From Lucinisca nassula (lineage: Eukaryota; Mollusca; Bivalvia; Lucinida; Lucinidae), in the NCBI GenBank assembly GCA_963580285.1, contig OY757014.1, positions 96,346,499 to 96,410,498 on the forward strand: 64,000 nt of DNA, given 5' to 3'. This document shows, one piece after another, positions 1-9,807 of the stretch; the first letter of the stretch is position 1, and each line of letters opens with the position of its first letter. Below the pieces are notes generated by a model. It made no database searches. It worked only from the letters and a program-made list of their open reading frames with translations, and was not told where the DNA came from. Made by a program: the position numbers and the translations under genes.

Positions 1-395
1 TTGTTCCAAGTTTTGGTTAAGACTCTTTTTTCTCAAAATTCCCTCAAGAACTGAACCGTACGAGCACCCATTTATCAGTTACCCCTATATATATATTGCA
101 TTGTAACGCATTGACCTGATAAAGATATGCTATCTCAGGTCAAATGAGCTTTATCACGTCAACATGACATTGCACTTTTTTAATGAAATGGACAACCGGA
201 AAAATGGCCAAAATGTTATTATAACTAGACAAAATGGAAAAAATACATTAAAATTAAAAAAAAAAAACAAAAAAAAAACGGTCAGCTGATAGTAAATATA
301 CTGATCGATTATATTCCGCATCGGAATGTTGGGACGCACTAAGGACAATCCGTAACTGATCGTAAACTGCCAATTTAAAGAGTTTACAAGGGGAT
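1..395. other. AT-rich stretch, nothing recognised
   Basis: No coding frame, RNA gene or repeat seen elsewhere in the window was found here. A run of A lies near 255-280. Confidence 0.5.
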
Positions 396-590
396 AAACT
401 GATAAATAGAATACCAGATTCGTGTCACTTGATATCAAGTTTATCAGGCTCGGCTTCGAGAACGCATGTAGAATCGCTCGGCAAATAAAAATAAAAAAAT
501 CAAAGCCTCGCGATTCTACAAGGGTTCTCGAAGCCTTACCTGATAAACTTGATATCAAAAGACACGAATCTGATATTCTCTATTTCTGTG
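396..590. repeat. Foldback element, ~80-bp arms
   Basis: The left arm (about 396-475, with CTTGATATCAAG and CGAGAACG) is repeated inverted at about 508-590 with scattered mismatches, around a short A-rich loop. It looks like a small non-autonomous foldback or MITE. The short open frames on both strands here are by-products of the symmetry. Confidence 0.6.
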
Positions 591-595
591 CATGT

Positions 596-640
596 GATAG
601 TCGAAATTATCGCAAGGTAATAGTATACAGTTATTTGATT
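596..640 (+). repeat. Direct repeat, first copy (second at 928-972)
   Basis: About 42 bases starting GATAGTCGAAATTATCG and ending in ATAGTATACAGTTATT recur almost unchanged at 928-972, one on each side of the hairpin MITE at 651-927. This may be a local duplication or an unusually long flank duplication. Confidence 0.6.
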
Positions 641-650
641 ACAATAGTCA

Positions 651-927
651 ATTACGAAAACACGCCTTACAAATACATTGCCACATTTATCGCCAAAAAA
701 TGAAGATTTTAAGACGAAAAAATACGATATTTTTATTATTTCTGCTCATAACATGGGTTGTGTGTGCTCGGTAGAACCGCCTCATTGAGGCGGTTCTAAC
801 GAGTGCCCACAACCTATGATTTGGAGCAGAAATAAGAAAAATAATGAATACCCCCGTAAACCCAAGTTTTCTCTATATAAAGTGGGGTTTAGGGGGGTCT
901 TCATTTCATGGACTTGTTCACGTGATG
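651..927 (+). mobile_element. Hairpin MITE (Hp), chimaeric ends
   Basis: The left end is the type-1 terminus ATTACGAAAACACGCC and the right end the type-2 terminus (GGACTTGTTCACGTGATG). The central palindrome around GAACCGCCTC/GAGGCGGTTC spans about 755-815. The outer right half has a small stem closed by CCC/GGG around TATATAA. No coding capacity. Confidence 0.75.
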
Positions 928-1097
928 TGATAGTCGAAATTATCGAAAGGTGATAGTATACAGTTATTTTATTGGTGTTTGGACAATAGTCGAAACTATT
1001 ACCCCGGGGTGTTATGTGGACGACCTGAAGTACTATTGTACGAGGCCGAAGGCCGAGGGCAATTGCATCAGGTCCTCAACAATACCGAGACTGTTCT

Positions 1098-1375
1098 CAT
1101 CACATGAACAAGTCCGTGAAATGAACACCCCCTAGACACCACTTTATATAGAGAAAACTGGGGTTTACGGTCGTATACATTATTTTTCTTATTTCTGCTC
1201 CAAGACATAGGTTGTGGGTACTCGTTAGAACCGCCTCAACGAGGCGGTTCTAACGAGCACCCACAACCTGTGTTTGCAGTATTTTAAAGAAAAATATCAC
1301 GAATTTTCATCAGAAAAGTAGCCATTTTGGAGATGTGTAAAATGCACTATGTCGCACGGGTGTGTTATCGTAATG
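1098..1375 (-). mobile_element. Hairpin MITE (Hp), type-2 ends
   Basis: Starts at a CATCACATGAACAAGTCC terminus and ends in TGTGTTATCGTAATG, the standard type-2 pair. The central palindrome (about 1205-1272) is essentially perfect. Confidence 0.75.
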
Positions 1376-1380
1376 TGACG

Positions 1381-1658
1381 AGCCACAATTAGGATAGTTT
1401 CAGGACATATTTTCGGTTTTCTCTGCAAGATTGGTTTGTTATGTGTACTCATTAGAATCACAATTAGGGCAGTTTAGGGACATATTTTCGGTTTTCTATA
1501 CAAAATCGGCTTGGTGTTTGTACTCGAGGAGGCGATTCTAATGATTACACACAAAACCTACATTTTAATGTTAAAGTAAGAAAAATATTCCGTAATTATT
1601 CCGAAATTTGAAGAATTTACCTTGGGACTTCCGAGCGAGTTCGAATAGCCTCATTCCG
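1381..1658. repeat. Degenerate Hp2-type MITE
   Basis: Contains decayed arms of the Hp2 hairpin (GTACTCATTAGAATC and its inverted partner) and pieces matching the intact Hp2 copy at 59408-59760, such as ACTTCCGAGCGAGTTCGAA. A ~90-bp internal segment is duplicated. Confidence 0.5.
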
Positions 1659-2100
1659 TTAACAAGTCAGTGAAATGAACGATCCCCAACACACCATTTT
1701 GTATAACATCATGATAACAAGTCCGTGAAATGAACGATCCCCAACACCCCAATTTGTATAGCATCATGATAACAAGTAAGTGAAATGAAGACTCCCCAAC
1801 ACCCACTTTGTATAGCATCATGATAACAAGTACGTGAAATGAAGACTCCCCAACACCCCGCTTTGTATAGCATCATGATAACAAGTACGTGAAATGAAGA
1901 CTCCCCAACACCCACTTTGTATAGCATCATGATAACAAGTACGTGAAATGAAGACTCCCCAACATCCCACTTTGTATAGCATCATGATAACAAGTACGTG
2001 AAATGAAGACTCCCCAACACCCACTTTGTATAGCATCATGATAACAAGTACGTGAAATGAAGACTCCCCAACATCCCACTTTGTATAGCATCATGATAAC
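1659..2100. repeat. 54-bp tandem array grown from a MITE end
   Basis: About eight head-to-tail units of 54-55 bp, each starting AACAAGT(A/C)CGTGAAATGA and ending near ATAGCATCATGAT. The unit is the type-2 terminus of the hairpin MITE that follows directly, so the array is a tandem expansion of that end. Because 54 is a multiple of 3, long periodic open frames on the minus strand are artefacts. Confidence 0.85.
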
Positions 2101-2362
2101 AAGTCCGTGAAATTAAGACCCCTCTAAACCACAATTTATATGGAGAAAACTGGGGTATTCATTATTTTGCTTATTTCTGCTTCTAGACATAGGTTCTGGG
2201 TACTCGTTAGAACCACCGCGATGAGGCGGTTTTGACGAGTACAAACAATCTATATTTTGAGCAGAAATAAGAAAAATATCACAAATTTTCATTTTATTTA
2301 TTTATTTTTTTTTTTCAGAGGTAAAGTTTACAATGCATTCGTATAGGCGTGTTTTCGTAATT
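2086..2362 (-). mobile_element. Hairpin MITE (Hp), mixed ends
   Basis: Opens with the last unit of the 54-bp array and closes with a type-1 end (GGCGTGTTTTCGTAATT). The central palindrome near 2205-2240 carries mismatches and a T-rich tract was inserted near 2305-2325. Confidence 0.65.
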
Positions 2363-2375
2363 GAGAAAACTTGTG

Positions 2376-2600
2376 TCTAATGGAGTACATATTATTTTTC
2401 TTCTTTCTGCTGCAACTCATGGGTTGTGGATACCAATCAGGAGCGCCTCAACGAGGCCGTTCTAACGAGAACCCTCGACCAATGTTTGTGAATCTAAATA
2501 AAGAAAATATTACAAATTCACCAGAAAAATAACCGTTTTGGAAATATGAAAGAAGGCACTTTGTCACATGGACGTGTTTTCGTACTTGTAACGCGATACT
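2376..2600. repeat. Degenerate Hp MITE
   Basis: Decayed copy: GGTTGTGGATACC, CGCCTCAACGAGGC and a GACGTGTTTTCGTA-like end remain in the right order and spacing. Confidence 0.5.
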
Positions 2601-2648
2601 TAAACCCGTTAGGATATTCTCTGTACTTCGAGTGAACTCTAAACTTAC

Positions 2649-2803
2649 TCAAGTTCAACCACAGTGCTGACTTCATTATTTGACAGGTCCCCAGAATCAC
2701 AATTAACTTTCAAGACATACTTGGTTCCGATAGATACCGAATTTTCCAAACGTCGCGCTTGGAAGCGCCATCTATATTTTGGTTTAGTTCCACCGGGATT
2801 CAC
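2649..2803 (-). CDS. Internal exon of an unrecognised host gene
   Basis: On the minus strand TTTGTTTACAG precedes the exon and GTAAGTTT follows it, both close to consensus splice signals. The 155-bp exon reads without stops in one frame (51 codons plus 2 bases), beginning VNPGGTKPKYRWRF and containing GTKYVLKVNCDSGDLSNNE. The composition (one Cys, alternating hydrophobic residues) suggests an extracellular beta-rich domain; I do not recognise the family. It starts in phase 0, matching the end phase of the exon at 19302-19534, so both may belong to one gene with the gypsy element in the intron between. The next exon would lie beyond the left edge. Confidence 0.55.
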
Positions 2804-2925
2804 CTGTAAACAAAAATAACAATATATGGGGTGCATCTGTAAACAAAAACTACAGTCAAAGGAGTTCATCTGTAAACACAAACTGAAACTACAGCCGCAG
2901 GGATTTACCTGTAAACAGTAAACAA
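2801..2925 (-). repeat. Tandem array of acceptor-like sequences
   Basis: On the minus strand four near-repeats of about 35 bp each end in TGTTTACAG followed by (G/A)TGAA or similar, the last being the acceptor of the exon at 2649-2803. Three upstream copies could act as decoy or alternative 3' splice sites. Confidence 0.6.
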
Positions 2926-2956
2926 AACTACTGTAACAGTGGAACTTAAATGGCAC

Positions 2957-3345
2957 TCAAACACCTTCGGAACCAAGTACTTGATCGAGAAAGAGTTAGC
3001 TCAATATTAGTGACATATGAGGAGAAAAACGGGGATGTCTTTTCAATTCTCCTAAAAATTAATGGTATTTCGACTGTTCTGATTAAAATCTAATGAGTCT
3101 AATGAGTACACACAACACACGTTGGTCGTATGTAGTCATTCGAATCACCGCAACTAGGGAATCGCATCATCTAGGGTACCGTCGCGCCGAGGATAATCTT
3201 TCGAGACACACAAAATACGTTATTAAGATAAATTAAATAAAATATCCGTAAACTATCCAAAAACAAATTATCGGTGCTATAGGAAGAATAGTACAGGGAC
3301 TTAAGAATTAGTTCGATTTCGGTGATCAAGCCATCGAAATTTCAA
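2957..3345. repeat. Degenerate Hp2-type MITE
   Basis: Begins with CTTCGGAACCAAGTACTTG-like sequence and ends near CCATCGAAATTTCAATATAC, both resembling the ends of the intact Hp2 element at 59408. The central hairpin (GAGTACACACAACACACG) is decayed. Confidence 0.45.
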
Positions 3346-3479
3346 TATACATGTATCTTTCAGCAAGAAATATCTTAAATAAGATTCTTTCTATGTGTTT
3401 TTACACCTTGTGTATCCTATTAGGTGACCATCTTTGGGACTGTTCATCTTTGGTGGTAAATGTAGACTATATTATATTT

Positions 3480-3535
3480 CTCCCGGCTGTGATTCGAGCC
3501 TCGCCCGGGTCACAAGTGAGACACCAATTTCTGCC
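3480..3535 (+). repeat. SINE-C fragment (tRNA B-box region)
   Basis: Contains GATTCGAGCCTCGCCCGGGT followed by GTGAGACACC, the same order as in the fuller SINE-C at 32841-33080. Only the part around the B box survives. Confidence 0.5.
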
Positions 3536-3607
3536 TTTAAAATCATAAATGTAACAGAGTCACACAACTTGTAAAAAATAAAAAATTCGAATGAGGTTTT
3601 AAATAAA

Positions 3608-4732
3608 TTGAAATCTAGACAGTTTCGTGCTTCTAGTCTGTCTACCTACGATTTTTCCACTCTTTACACTACACTTCCTCATAATCTTATAAAAGAAAAG
3701 CTTAATGATTTAATTGAATGGGCTTTTCATAGAGAAGATTCTCTCTATATTGCATGTAATGTCAGAAATGCATTTTTCACTTCTAAAGAGCATAAGAATT
3801 ATACACTTTGGTCATGTCAGAAAGTGTGTGATGCCCTCACCTTTCTACTTGACAATATTTATATTAGATTCGGTACTAAGTTATTTAGACAAATTGTGGG
3901 TATTCCGATGGGTACTAATTGCGCACCTCTTGTGGCTGATCTGTTCTTGTATTGTTATGAAAGAGACTTCATTTTGTCGCTTTCCATTGATAACCAATCT
4001 GAAATTATTGAAGCTTTTAGCTCTACTTCTAGATATTTAGATGATTTATTAAATATTGATAATACCTATTTTGATGGTTTGATCAGTCAGATTTACCCCA
4101 TAGAACTTCAGTTAAATAAAGCAAATTCTTCTGATACCGAGGCCCCGTTTTTGGATTAACATCTATCTATTGTAGATGGGTTTGTTTCATGCAAAATTTA
4201 TGATAAACGCGATGACTTTGATTTTGAGATTGTAAATTTTCCTTTTTTGGATGGTGATGTTCCTCGTGCGCCATCCTATGGCGTTTATATTTCGCAATTA
4301 ATTCGATTTGCTAGAGTGTGTAGTCATGTAACTGACTTCAACACTCGTAATAAATTATTAACGGCTAAACTTCTTAATCAGGGTTATCGGTACCATAAAC
4401 TACGCAAAGCCTTTTCAAAATTTTATAGACGCCATTCTGATTTAATTTCAAAATTCAATATTGGACTTAAATCTCTTCTGCAACAAGGTCTATCGGAACC
4501 CGAATTTTATGGTGACTTAGTATATAAATTCAGAAAAATATATAACCGCAATGACTTCAGCACCCAATTTCGTAAAATCATTCTTCGATATAAAAAGATT
4601 GGGTACAACATGGATATTATACGACAGACTGCATGCATGGTAGTTAACCCAATCACGGTTGGCAACTTTGCTTCCCTCTTTAATTGCACGCCGGTGGGTC
4701 AGGCCTCAGATTCTATGACGGCTCCAACGTAA
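3608..4732 (+). pseudogene. Reverse transcriptase of P1 (one in-frame stop)
   Basis: The frame runs from 3608 to 4732 with a single TAA at 4157-4159, where related copies would need a sense codon. RT landmarks in order: DFSTLYTTLPH (palm strand with the first Asp), GIPMGTNCAPLVADLF, and SRYLDDLL carrying the catalytic YLDD. The C-terminal part has FLDGDVPRAPSYGVYISQ, a basic YRYHKLRKAFSKFYRRH stretch and ends CTPVGQASDSMTAPT. The N-terminus is missing compared with P2, which has about 60 more residues upstream. The same TAA occurs in P2 (10532-10534), so it was probably already in the source element. Confidence 0.75.
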
Positions 4733-5300
4733 AGGCTTATTGAAAATTAAAGAGATAATGTTGGTTGCTGCCTGATGCTCTGTCTCTGGTCGGGCTCATC
4801 GGAGTCTAACTGTTGGTTTTCTTTTGCTCCAGCATTTCAGTGGTTTCTTGCTGTCGAGTCCTCACCGTTGTCTCACCTCTGTGGTTCTTTGATTTCTGTG
4901 TTCACGGAGATGTTGCACTGATGAGTTAGGAGGCCTTCATGCGGACTGAACAAATTATTTGTCTTAATCGCGACGGAAGTAAGGGCGAGGATTGTCGCCA
5001 CGTAAAATCGATTTAAGCCCCCCGGTGGAAATCTTCCACTGACCGTTCCAAGGCGGCTCTTCTGTGGCGATTTATTTATGTTGTTGTTTGTTACTTACTG
5101 TGTGTATCACTTGTGTCTTTTAATTTTGGATGGCCATATGGCCATTTTGTGGGAAAGTAACTGTCCATATGGCCTTCCTTTGTTTAGGTTTCCATTATGG
5201 TCTGGTCGCTTAATGTTTGTATTTCTTTCCCTTTGGTGTCTTTTATGGATGGAGTAAGTTAATTGTATCAATTCCTGATCTTTGTTTTACTTCTACTTTG
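4733..5300 (+). repeat. 3' tail of P1
   Basis: Non-coding tail shared by all copies in the gypsy element; it contains the palindromic block ATGGCCATATGGCCAT near 5130. Copies at 6873-7415 (inverted), 9552-9807, 10987-11501, 11638-12200 and 15083-15243 are all or part of it. Long open frames through inverted tails are not genes. Confidence 0.75.
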
Positions 5301-5967
5301 TAGTCGTGATCGTATAGTTTTTAACAGTGATAGAAACAACTAAGAGTCATTTAAGGTTTTTAACTTTATTGGGCAGGCAACTCAAAGAGTGCACAACTCC
5401 CAAGCAGACTTTACTGTATGCAATCAAAAAAGACACCTGAAGACCTGGTCAGAAACCCCAGTATTTATAATCCTCACAAAAATCTGATGCAACCACTCTT
5501 TCACATTTCATCACGTTTGTTATCATCTCCATTGCCAATTTCGCTTCTAACTATAAATTATATGTCACTATTTTGACGAATGGACCAATAACTTAACATT
5601 TAAAATGCAGTTTCATCATGTTCTATAAGGTTCTGGAAGTACTTTCTAAAGTTCATGTAGTATGTGATGTGAAGATGTGCACTTAGAGAATTTATATTAA
5701 ATATCAATATGGTTTTGCTACAGCGCCAACATAAACATGCATGTAAATTACATCTAAATTAAAGGTCATTGCAGTTTGATAGAGAAGTATTTTAACTTAA
5801 ATAAAATGATGCTGTTTTATAGCTAGAACAATTACTTGTAACAATGAAAGTCTTTCCCTCTCTCAATCTTCTGGCCCTCTCAACACCATTTCAGTAACAT
5901 CAGACTTTACATACTAATTAACACTATTTCTGTCATATCGAGGTACTAATAACGTCACAACGTTACA

Positions 5968-5982
5968 CACCTCCCTTTGTTT
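5968..5982 (-). other. Polypurine tract of the gypsy element
   Basis: On the minus strand AAACAAAGGGAGGTG lies directly before the 3' LTR, the expected position and composition of the plus-strand primer. Confidence 0.7.
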
Positions 5983-6552
5983 AAGTAAATCAATCAATTA
6001 AGACAAACTTAAACTTGATTAATTTACTCTATTAACATATATTCTGACCATGTCTTCTTCAATAATAAAGCATAAATATGCATCAACATATTTAAACAGT
6101 AACATATCATTAAACAACACTGATTCATAATCAAAGTCAATTCATAATTGTGACTAGGATTAAAGTTAATTCTCAATTGTAACTAGGATCATGACATAAG
6201 CTCAAGATAAATATTAAATAGTTATATGACCAGGATACATGATCAGGATTAACCCATCATGTGACCAAGACATATAAACATACATGTGACTAGGATGTAT
6301 ACACTTTGTGAAAACTTGTGACCAGAATCGCTATTAGCAACATGTGACCAGGATTACCGATTAATAAAAATTAATCAAGGTAAATGATTAGGAATAATAT
6401 TACTATTATGTTATCTTGAGATAGAACTCATTACCTAAGAAGTTTAAGATGTTATAAGAGTTAAATGAATATTGCATAAAGTTAAAATGTTTTTAGTTAA
6501 TGTTTAGTTACTCTGTATATTAGTGTCACTAATAAAACACAAAATAAAGTCT
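5983..6552 (-). other. Non-coding gypsy 3' region with irregular repeats
   Basis: AT-rich and without a frame. Between about 6140 and 6370 there are eight or so irregularly spaced copies of a TGTGACCAGGATTA-like word. Function unknown. Confidence 0.5.
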
Positions 6553-6789
6553 TTATTCTATTTTCGGTTTCCTCCTGGGCGGTTGTAAATCCAATTGTAA
6601 GTCGATGACATCAGGCGATTGTGGAACAGACATCACTGGAGCTCTGTATTTAGCGTTTATAACATGTTGTTGGTCCTCAACTGGTGTAGGTGTATGGTAC
6701 TGATTAACTACCATATACGTTGGATAAGGTGTATCGTTTTGTTTCGTGCAGTTCTCATAATGACATTTTAACACTTTATTGTCACCGGG
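6553..6789 (-). CDS. Possible spliced accessory exon of the gypsy element
   Basis: On the minus strand a good acceptor (TTTGTTTTATTACAG) ends at 6790, then an open frame of 78 codons plus stop runs to 6553. It starts PGDNKVLKCHYENC, is rich in Pro and Gln, and ends QPPRRKPKIE. It lies between env and the 3' LTR, where gypsy elements do not usually have an ORF. It could be a spliced accessory product, an alternative tail to an upstream ORF, or captured host sequence. I do not recognise it. Confidence 0.4.
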   Translation of the reverse strand, partial: PGDNKVLKCHYENCTKQNDTPYPTYMVVNQYHTPTPVEDQQHVINAKYRAPVMSVPQSPDVIDLQLDLQPPRRKPKIE

Positions 6790-6872
6790 CTGTAATAAAA
6801 CAAAGTATATCTGTCACTCATGTATCTCCCACCTAGGCATGACCTTAAGGGACATACCAAGGGCTTTATAAT

Positions 6873-7637
6873 AAAGTAGAAGTAAAACAAAGATCAGGAA
6901 TTGATACAATTAACTTACTCCACCCACAAAAGACACCAACGGGAAAGAAACACAAACACCAAGCGACCAGACCACAATGGAAACCCAAACAAAGGAAGGC
7001 CATAAGGACAGCCACCCTCCCACAAAATGGCCATATGGCCATCCAAAACCAAAAAACACAAGCGACACACACAGCAAGTAACAAACAACAACATAAATAA
7101 ATCGCCAAAGAAGAGCCGCCCCGGAACGGCCAGCGGAAGACCTCCACTGGGGGGCCCAAATCGACCCCACGCGGCCACAACCCTCGCCCCCACTTCCGTT
7201 GCGACCCAGATAAACAACCTGTTCAGTCCGCACGAAGGCCTCCCAAACCACCAGCGCAACATCTCCGTGAACACAAAAATCAAAGAACCACATAGGTGAG
7301 ACAACGGTGAGGACTCGACAGCAAGAAACCACTGAAATGCTGGAGCAAAAGAAAACCAACAGTCAGACCCCGACGAGCCCGACCAGAGACAGAGCATCAG
7401 GCACCAACCGACACTATCTCTCTAATTTTCAATAAGCCTCCACGTTGGAGCCGTCATAGAATCTGAGGCCTGACCCACCGGCGCGCAACCAAAGAGGGAA
7501 GCAAAGTCGCCAACCGCGACCGGGCCAACCACCATGCATGCAGCCCGCCGCACAACATCCATGCTGCACCCAATCTTTTTACATCGAAGAATGATTTTAC
7601 GAAATTGGGTGCTGAAGTCATTGCGGTTATAAATCAC
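6873..7637 (-). mobile_element. Penelope-like copy P3, inverted, 5'-truncated
   Basis: Holds the last ~70 codons of the RT ORF (7422-7637, ending QASDSMTAPTWRLIEN) and the full tail. TTATAAT occurs on both sides (6866-6872 and 7638-7644), a 7-bp target duplication. It is more GC-rich than P1 and P2 and lacks their CpG-decay changes, so may come from a younger or different subfamily. Frames of up to 160 codons on the minus strand and 90 on the plus strand are within the tail. Confidence 0.75.
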
Positions 7638-7836
7638 TTATAATTAAAGTCACATTTTTAATGTCACAATTAATCCTCGTCCAAGCATGATCTTCAGGAC
7701 CATACAAGGCACAACAATACATATATGATGATAGTATATACATGATGAACGTCGACACAATCTTCAATATAATAATGTCTCTTGACATAAAACTCAATGT
7801 CAATCTCCTACAATCACTATACTACTAGTAGAATTT

Positions 7837-9551
7837 TCATTTCTGTGCCCATGCCGCATTAGCATCTGTCCGCTTGAAGGGATTTGGTAGACCTTCAACA
7901 GTGTTATGGACACTATCCTCTTTAATGATTGCAGACATCTCAAAATCTTCACCGTTAGTCGGTGTCTGTTTTACATTTACCCTCTCAAGGTCACGCTCAT
8001 TAGCCAATCGTTTACCAATTATCTGAGTAAAATGAATTTTACGTTTTCTAATGACTAACCAGACAATTATAATAATTACAAAAACAGATGCAATTGGAAC
8101 CACTGTGACAATTGTCCAATTTGAATCACTACGTTTTTCATCTAAAACTACTGGTTTATATTCTCGCGTTTCACGAAGGAAACTTTGCATTGGGATTTCT
8201 TTTAAATCTGACAAATGAGAAGGCAAACTTATCGGTTTAGATCTAACAAATTCAGTTTTGGAATCATTCCAGATTGAAAATTTCAAAATGTCATGTAGTT
8301 TCAGGAGTACATGTAGTGGATCTGACCTTTCAAAGTAACTATGCTTGCCAAAGTATTCAGGCAACTGCATGTACTTATTAGATGCTTTACATTTATTGTT
8401 TAATCGTACGATAACAAATGGTGGTGTGATTTGAATGTCACCAACATTAGGTTCATGTGACTGGCTGTTTAGCGTAAATGTCAAAGGTTTATTACTGATA
8501 AAAATCCAAACCCCACCTGACAGATACTTCGTAGTTGGCAATATTTCATTTAATATGACTATTTGTTTACAGAACGCTTTAATGTCATGTACGTTTTTCA
8601 TGAACAAAGCAATAACACAAAACTTGTTAATGTTTGTCTGGTAGAATGCTGTCTCTGGACTGTAAAATTGAAAATGGTTACTGTTACACATCTGAAACGT
8701 ATTCTCAGACAGGAGTGTAAATTTTGATTTATCTTTTGAGATCATAAGTGTTTCAGTTTCTAGCCTATATTTAATTAATATGTCTGTTTGATTACTTGAT
8801 GTTAAAGATAATGGTAAGTTATATATCTTATATATTTCATATTCTTCTTTTGTATTAATTAAAGGAATTTTAAGAACAACTCTGATTTCATTGTCCTCAA
8901 GATAAGTTATACATGTGAGTGTCTTATAAAAATACCATATGTTATTACGTGGATTTCTTACTAACTCGAAGTTGTTGGGAAGTTTTGTTTCAACTTCAAT
9001 TATAAGTTCCTTAAGATTTTTAGGCGATATAGTATCTGTTGACAAATGATATATTGGTAACATATTGAGCTCAGATTTAAGACCTTCAAGATAAAATATA
9101 GCGTCTTGAGTTGTTAGTCTTATTTTATCAAGTATCATCTCGAACTGCAAATATGTATGAATGAACTGTTCTAATCTAATGAACTTTCGTTCAAAGGTTT
9201 GTTCTAGTTTTCTTATCTTGTTATTAAGTTTCTGAATAACTATGATTAAATCCATAATTGATCTCCTATTTTCAGCAACTTGCAATCTAGTAAAGTTTAA
9301 TACAGATAAACTTACATCTAAATCATGTATAATTTGTTCTTGGTTACTTGCCAAAGCCTTTATATTTCTATCGATGTTTTTAAGGTCATTTTCCGATACA
9401 ATGCCAAATAAAGTACTCATTAACTGTCCTATCACAGGTAACAATGATCTTTTTATCTCATGATGATCTACCAAAAGTGATTGATATTCATCAAAGCTGT
9501 CATATACTGAATGGTATGTATCTGACAAAAGATCGATTTCAACATGTAGAC
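7837..9551 (-). pseudogene. env: Envelope-like protein, C-terminal part
   Basis: About 570 open codons on the minus strand; there is no upstream ATG in this piece because it is the 3' part of a gene cut by P2. Near the start a basic pair (KR) is followed by a hydrophobic glycine-containing stretch and FGIVSENDL, the layout of the cleavage site and fusion peptide in Baculo_F-type (PF12259) envelopes of errantiviruses. Then come a heptad-like helical region (about residues 50-140), an ectodomain with several Cys, a membrane span near residues 470-492 (IASVFVIIIIVWLVI) preceded by NW, and a ~70-residue cytoplasmic tail. The N-terminal part lies at 12224-12454. As it stands the gene cannot be expressed whole. 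Confidence 0.75.
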
Positions 9552-9807
9552 TTCCAAGGCGGCTCTTCTGTGGCGATTTATTTATGTTGTTGTTTGTTAC
9601 TTACTGTGTGTATCACTTGTGTCTTTTAATTTTGGATGGCCATATGGCCATTTTGTGGGAAAGTAACTGTCCATATGGCCTTCCTTTGTTTAGGTTTCCA
9701 TTATGGTCTGGTCGCTTAATGTTTGTATTTCTTTCCCTTTGGTGTCTTTTATGGATGGAGTAAGTTAATTGTATCGATTCCTGATCTTTGTTTTACTTCT
9801 ACTTTGT

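Larger units (their letters stand above)
3574..5300 (+). mobile_element. Penelope-like element copy P1 in the 3' LTR
   Basis: A 5'-truncated copy holding most of an RT reading frame followed by a ~568-bp non-coding tail ending CCTGATCTTTGTTTTACTTC then TACTTTG. It interrupts the gypsy LTR and is flanked by TTGTA (3569-3573, 5298-5302). Assignment to Penelope-like elements rests on the RT motif style, variable 5' truncation and the tail-to-head tandem in copy P2. No GIY-YIG motif is visible, so another non-LTR class remains possible. Confidence 0.65.
3550..5967 (-). repeat. 3' LTR of the gypsy element, split
   Basis: The outer 24 bases (3550-3573) match the start of the other LTR at 17899 exactly; the match resumes at 5301 after the Penelope-like insertion (3574-5300) and runs to GTTACA at 5967. 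TTGTA occurs at both junctions. Confidence 0.9.

Noticed and set aside
1709..2039. Two 73-codon minus-strand frames with repeated MMLYKVG-type peptides
   Set aside because: They are periodic translations of the 54-bp tandem array; the unit length is a multiple of 3.
1659..2100. Regularly spaced repeats resembling a CRISPR array
   Set aside because: There are no variable spacers; the whole 54-bp unit repeats, and the genome is eukaryotic.
6866..7397. Overlapping frames of 104-160 codons on the minus strand
   Set aside because: They lie in the non-coding tail of P3, which is not conserved as a frame in the other copies.
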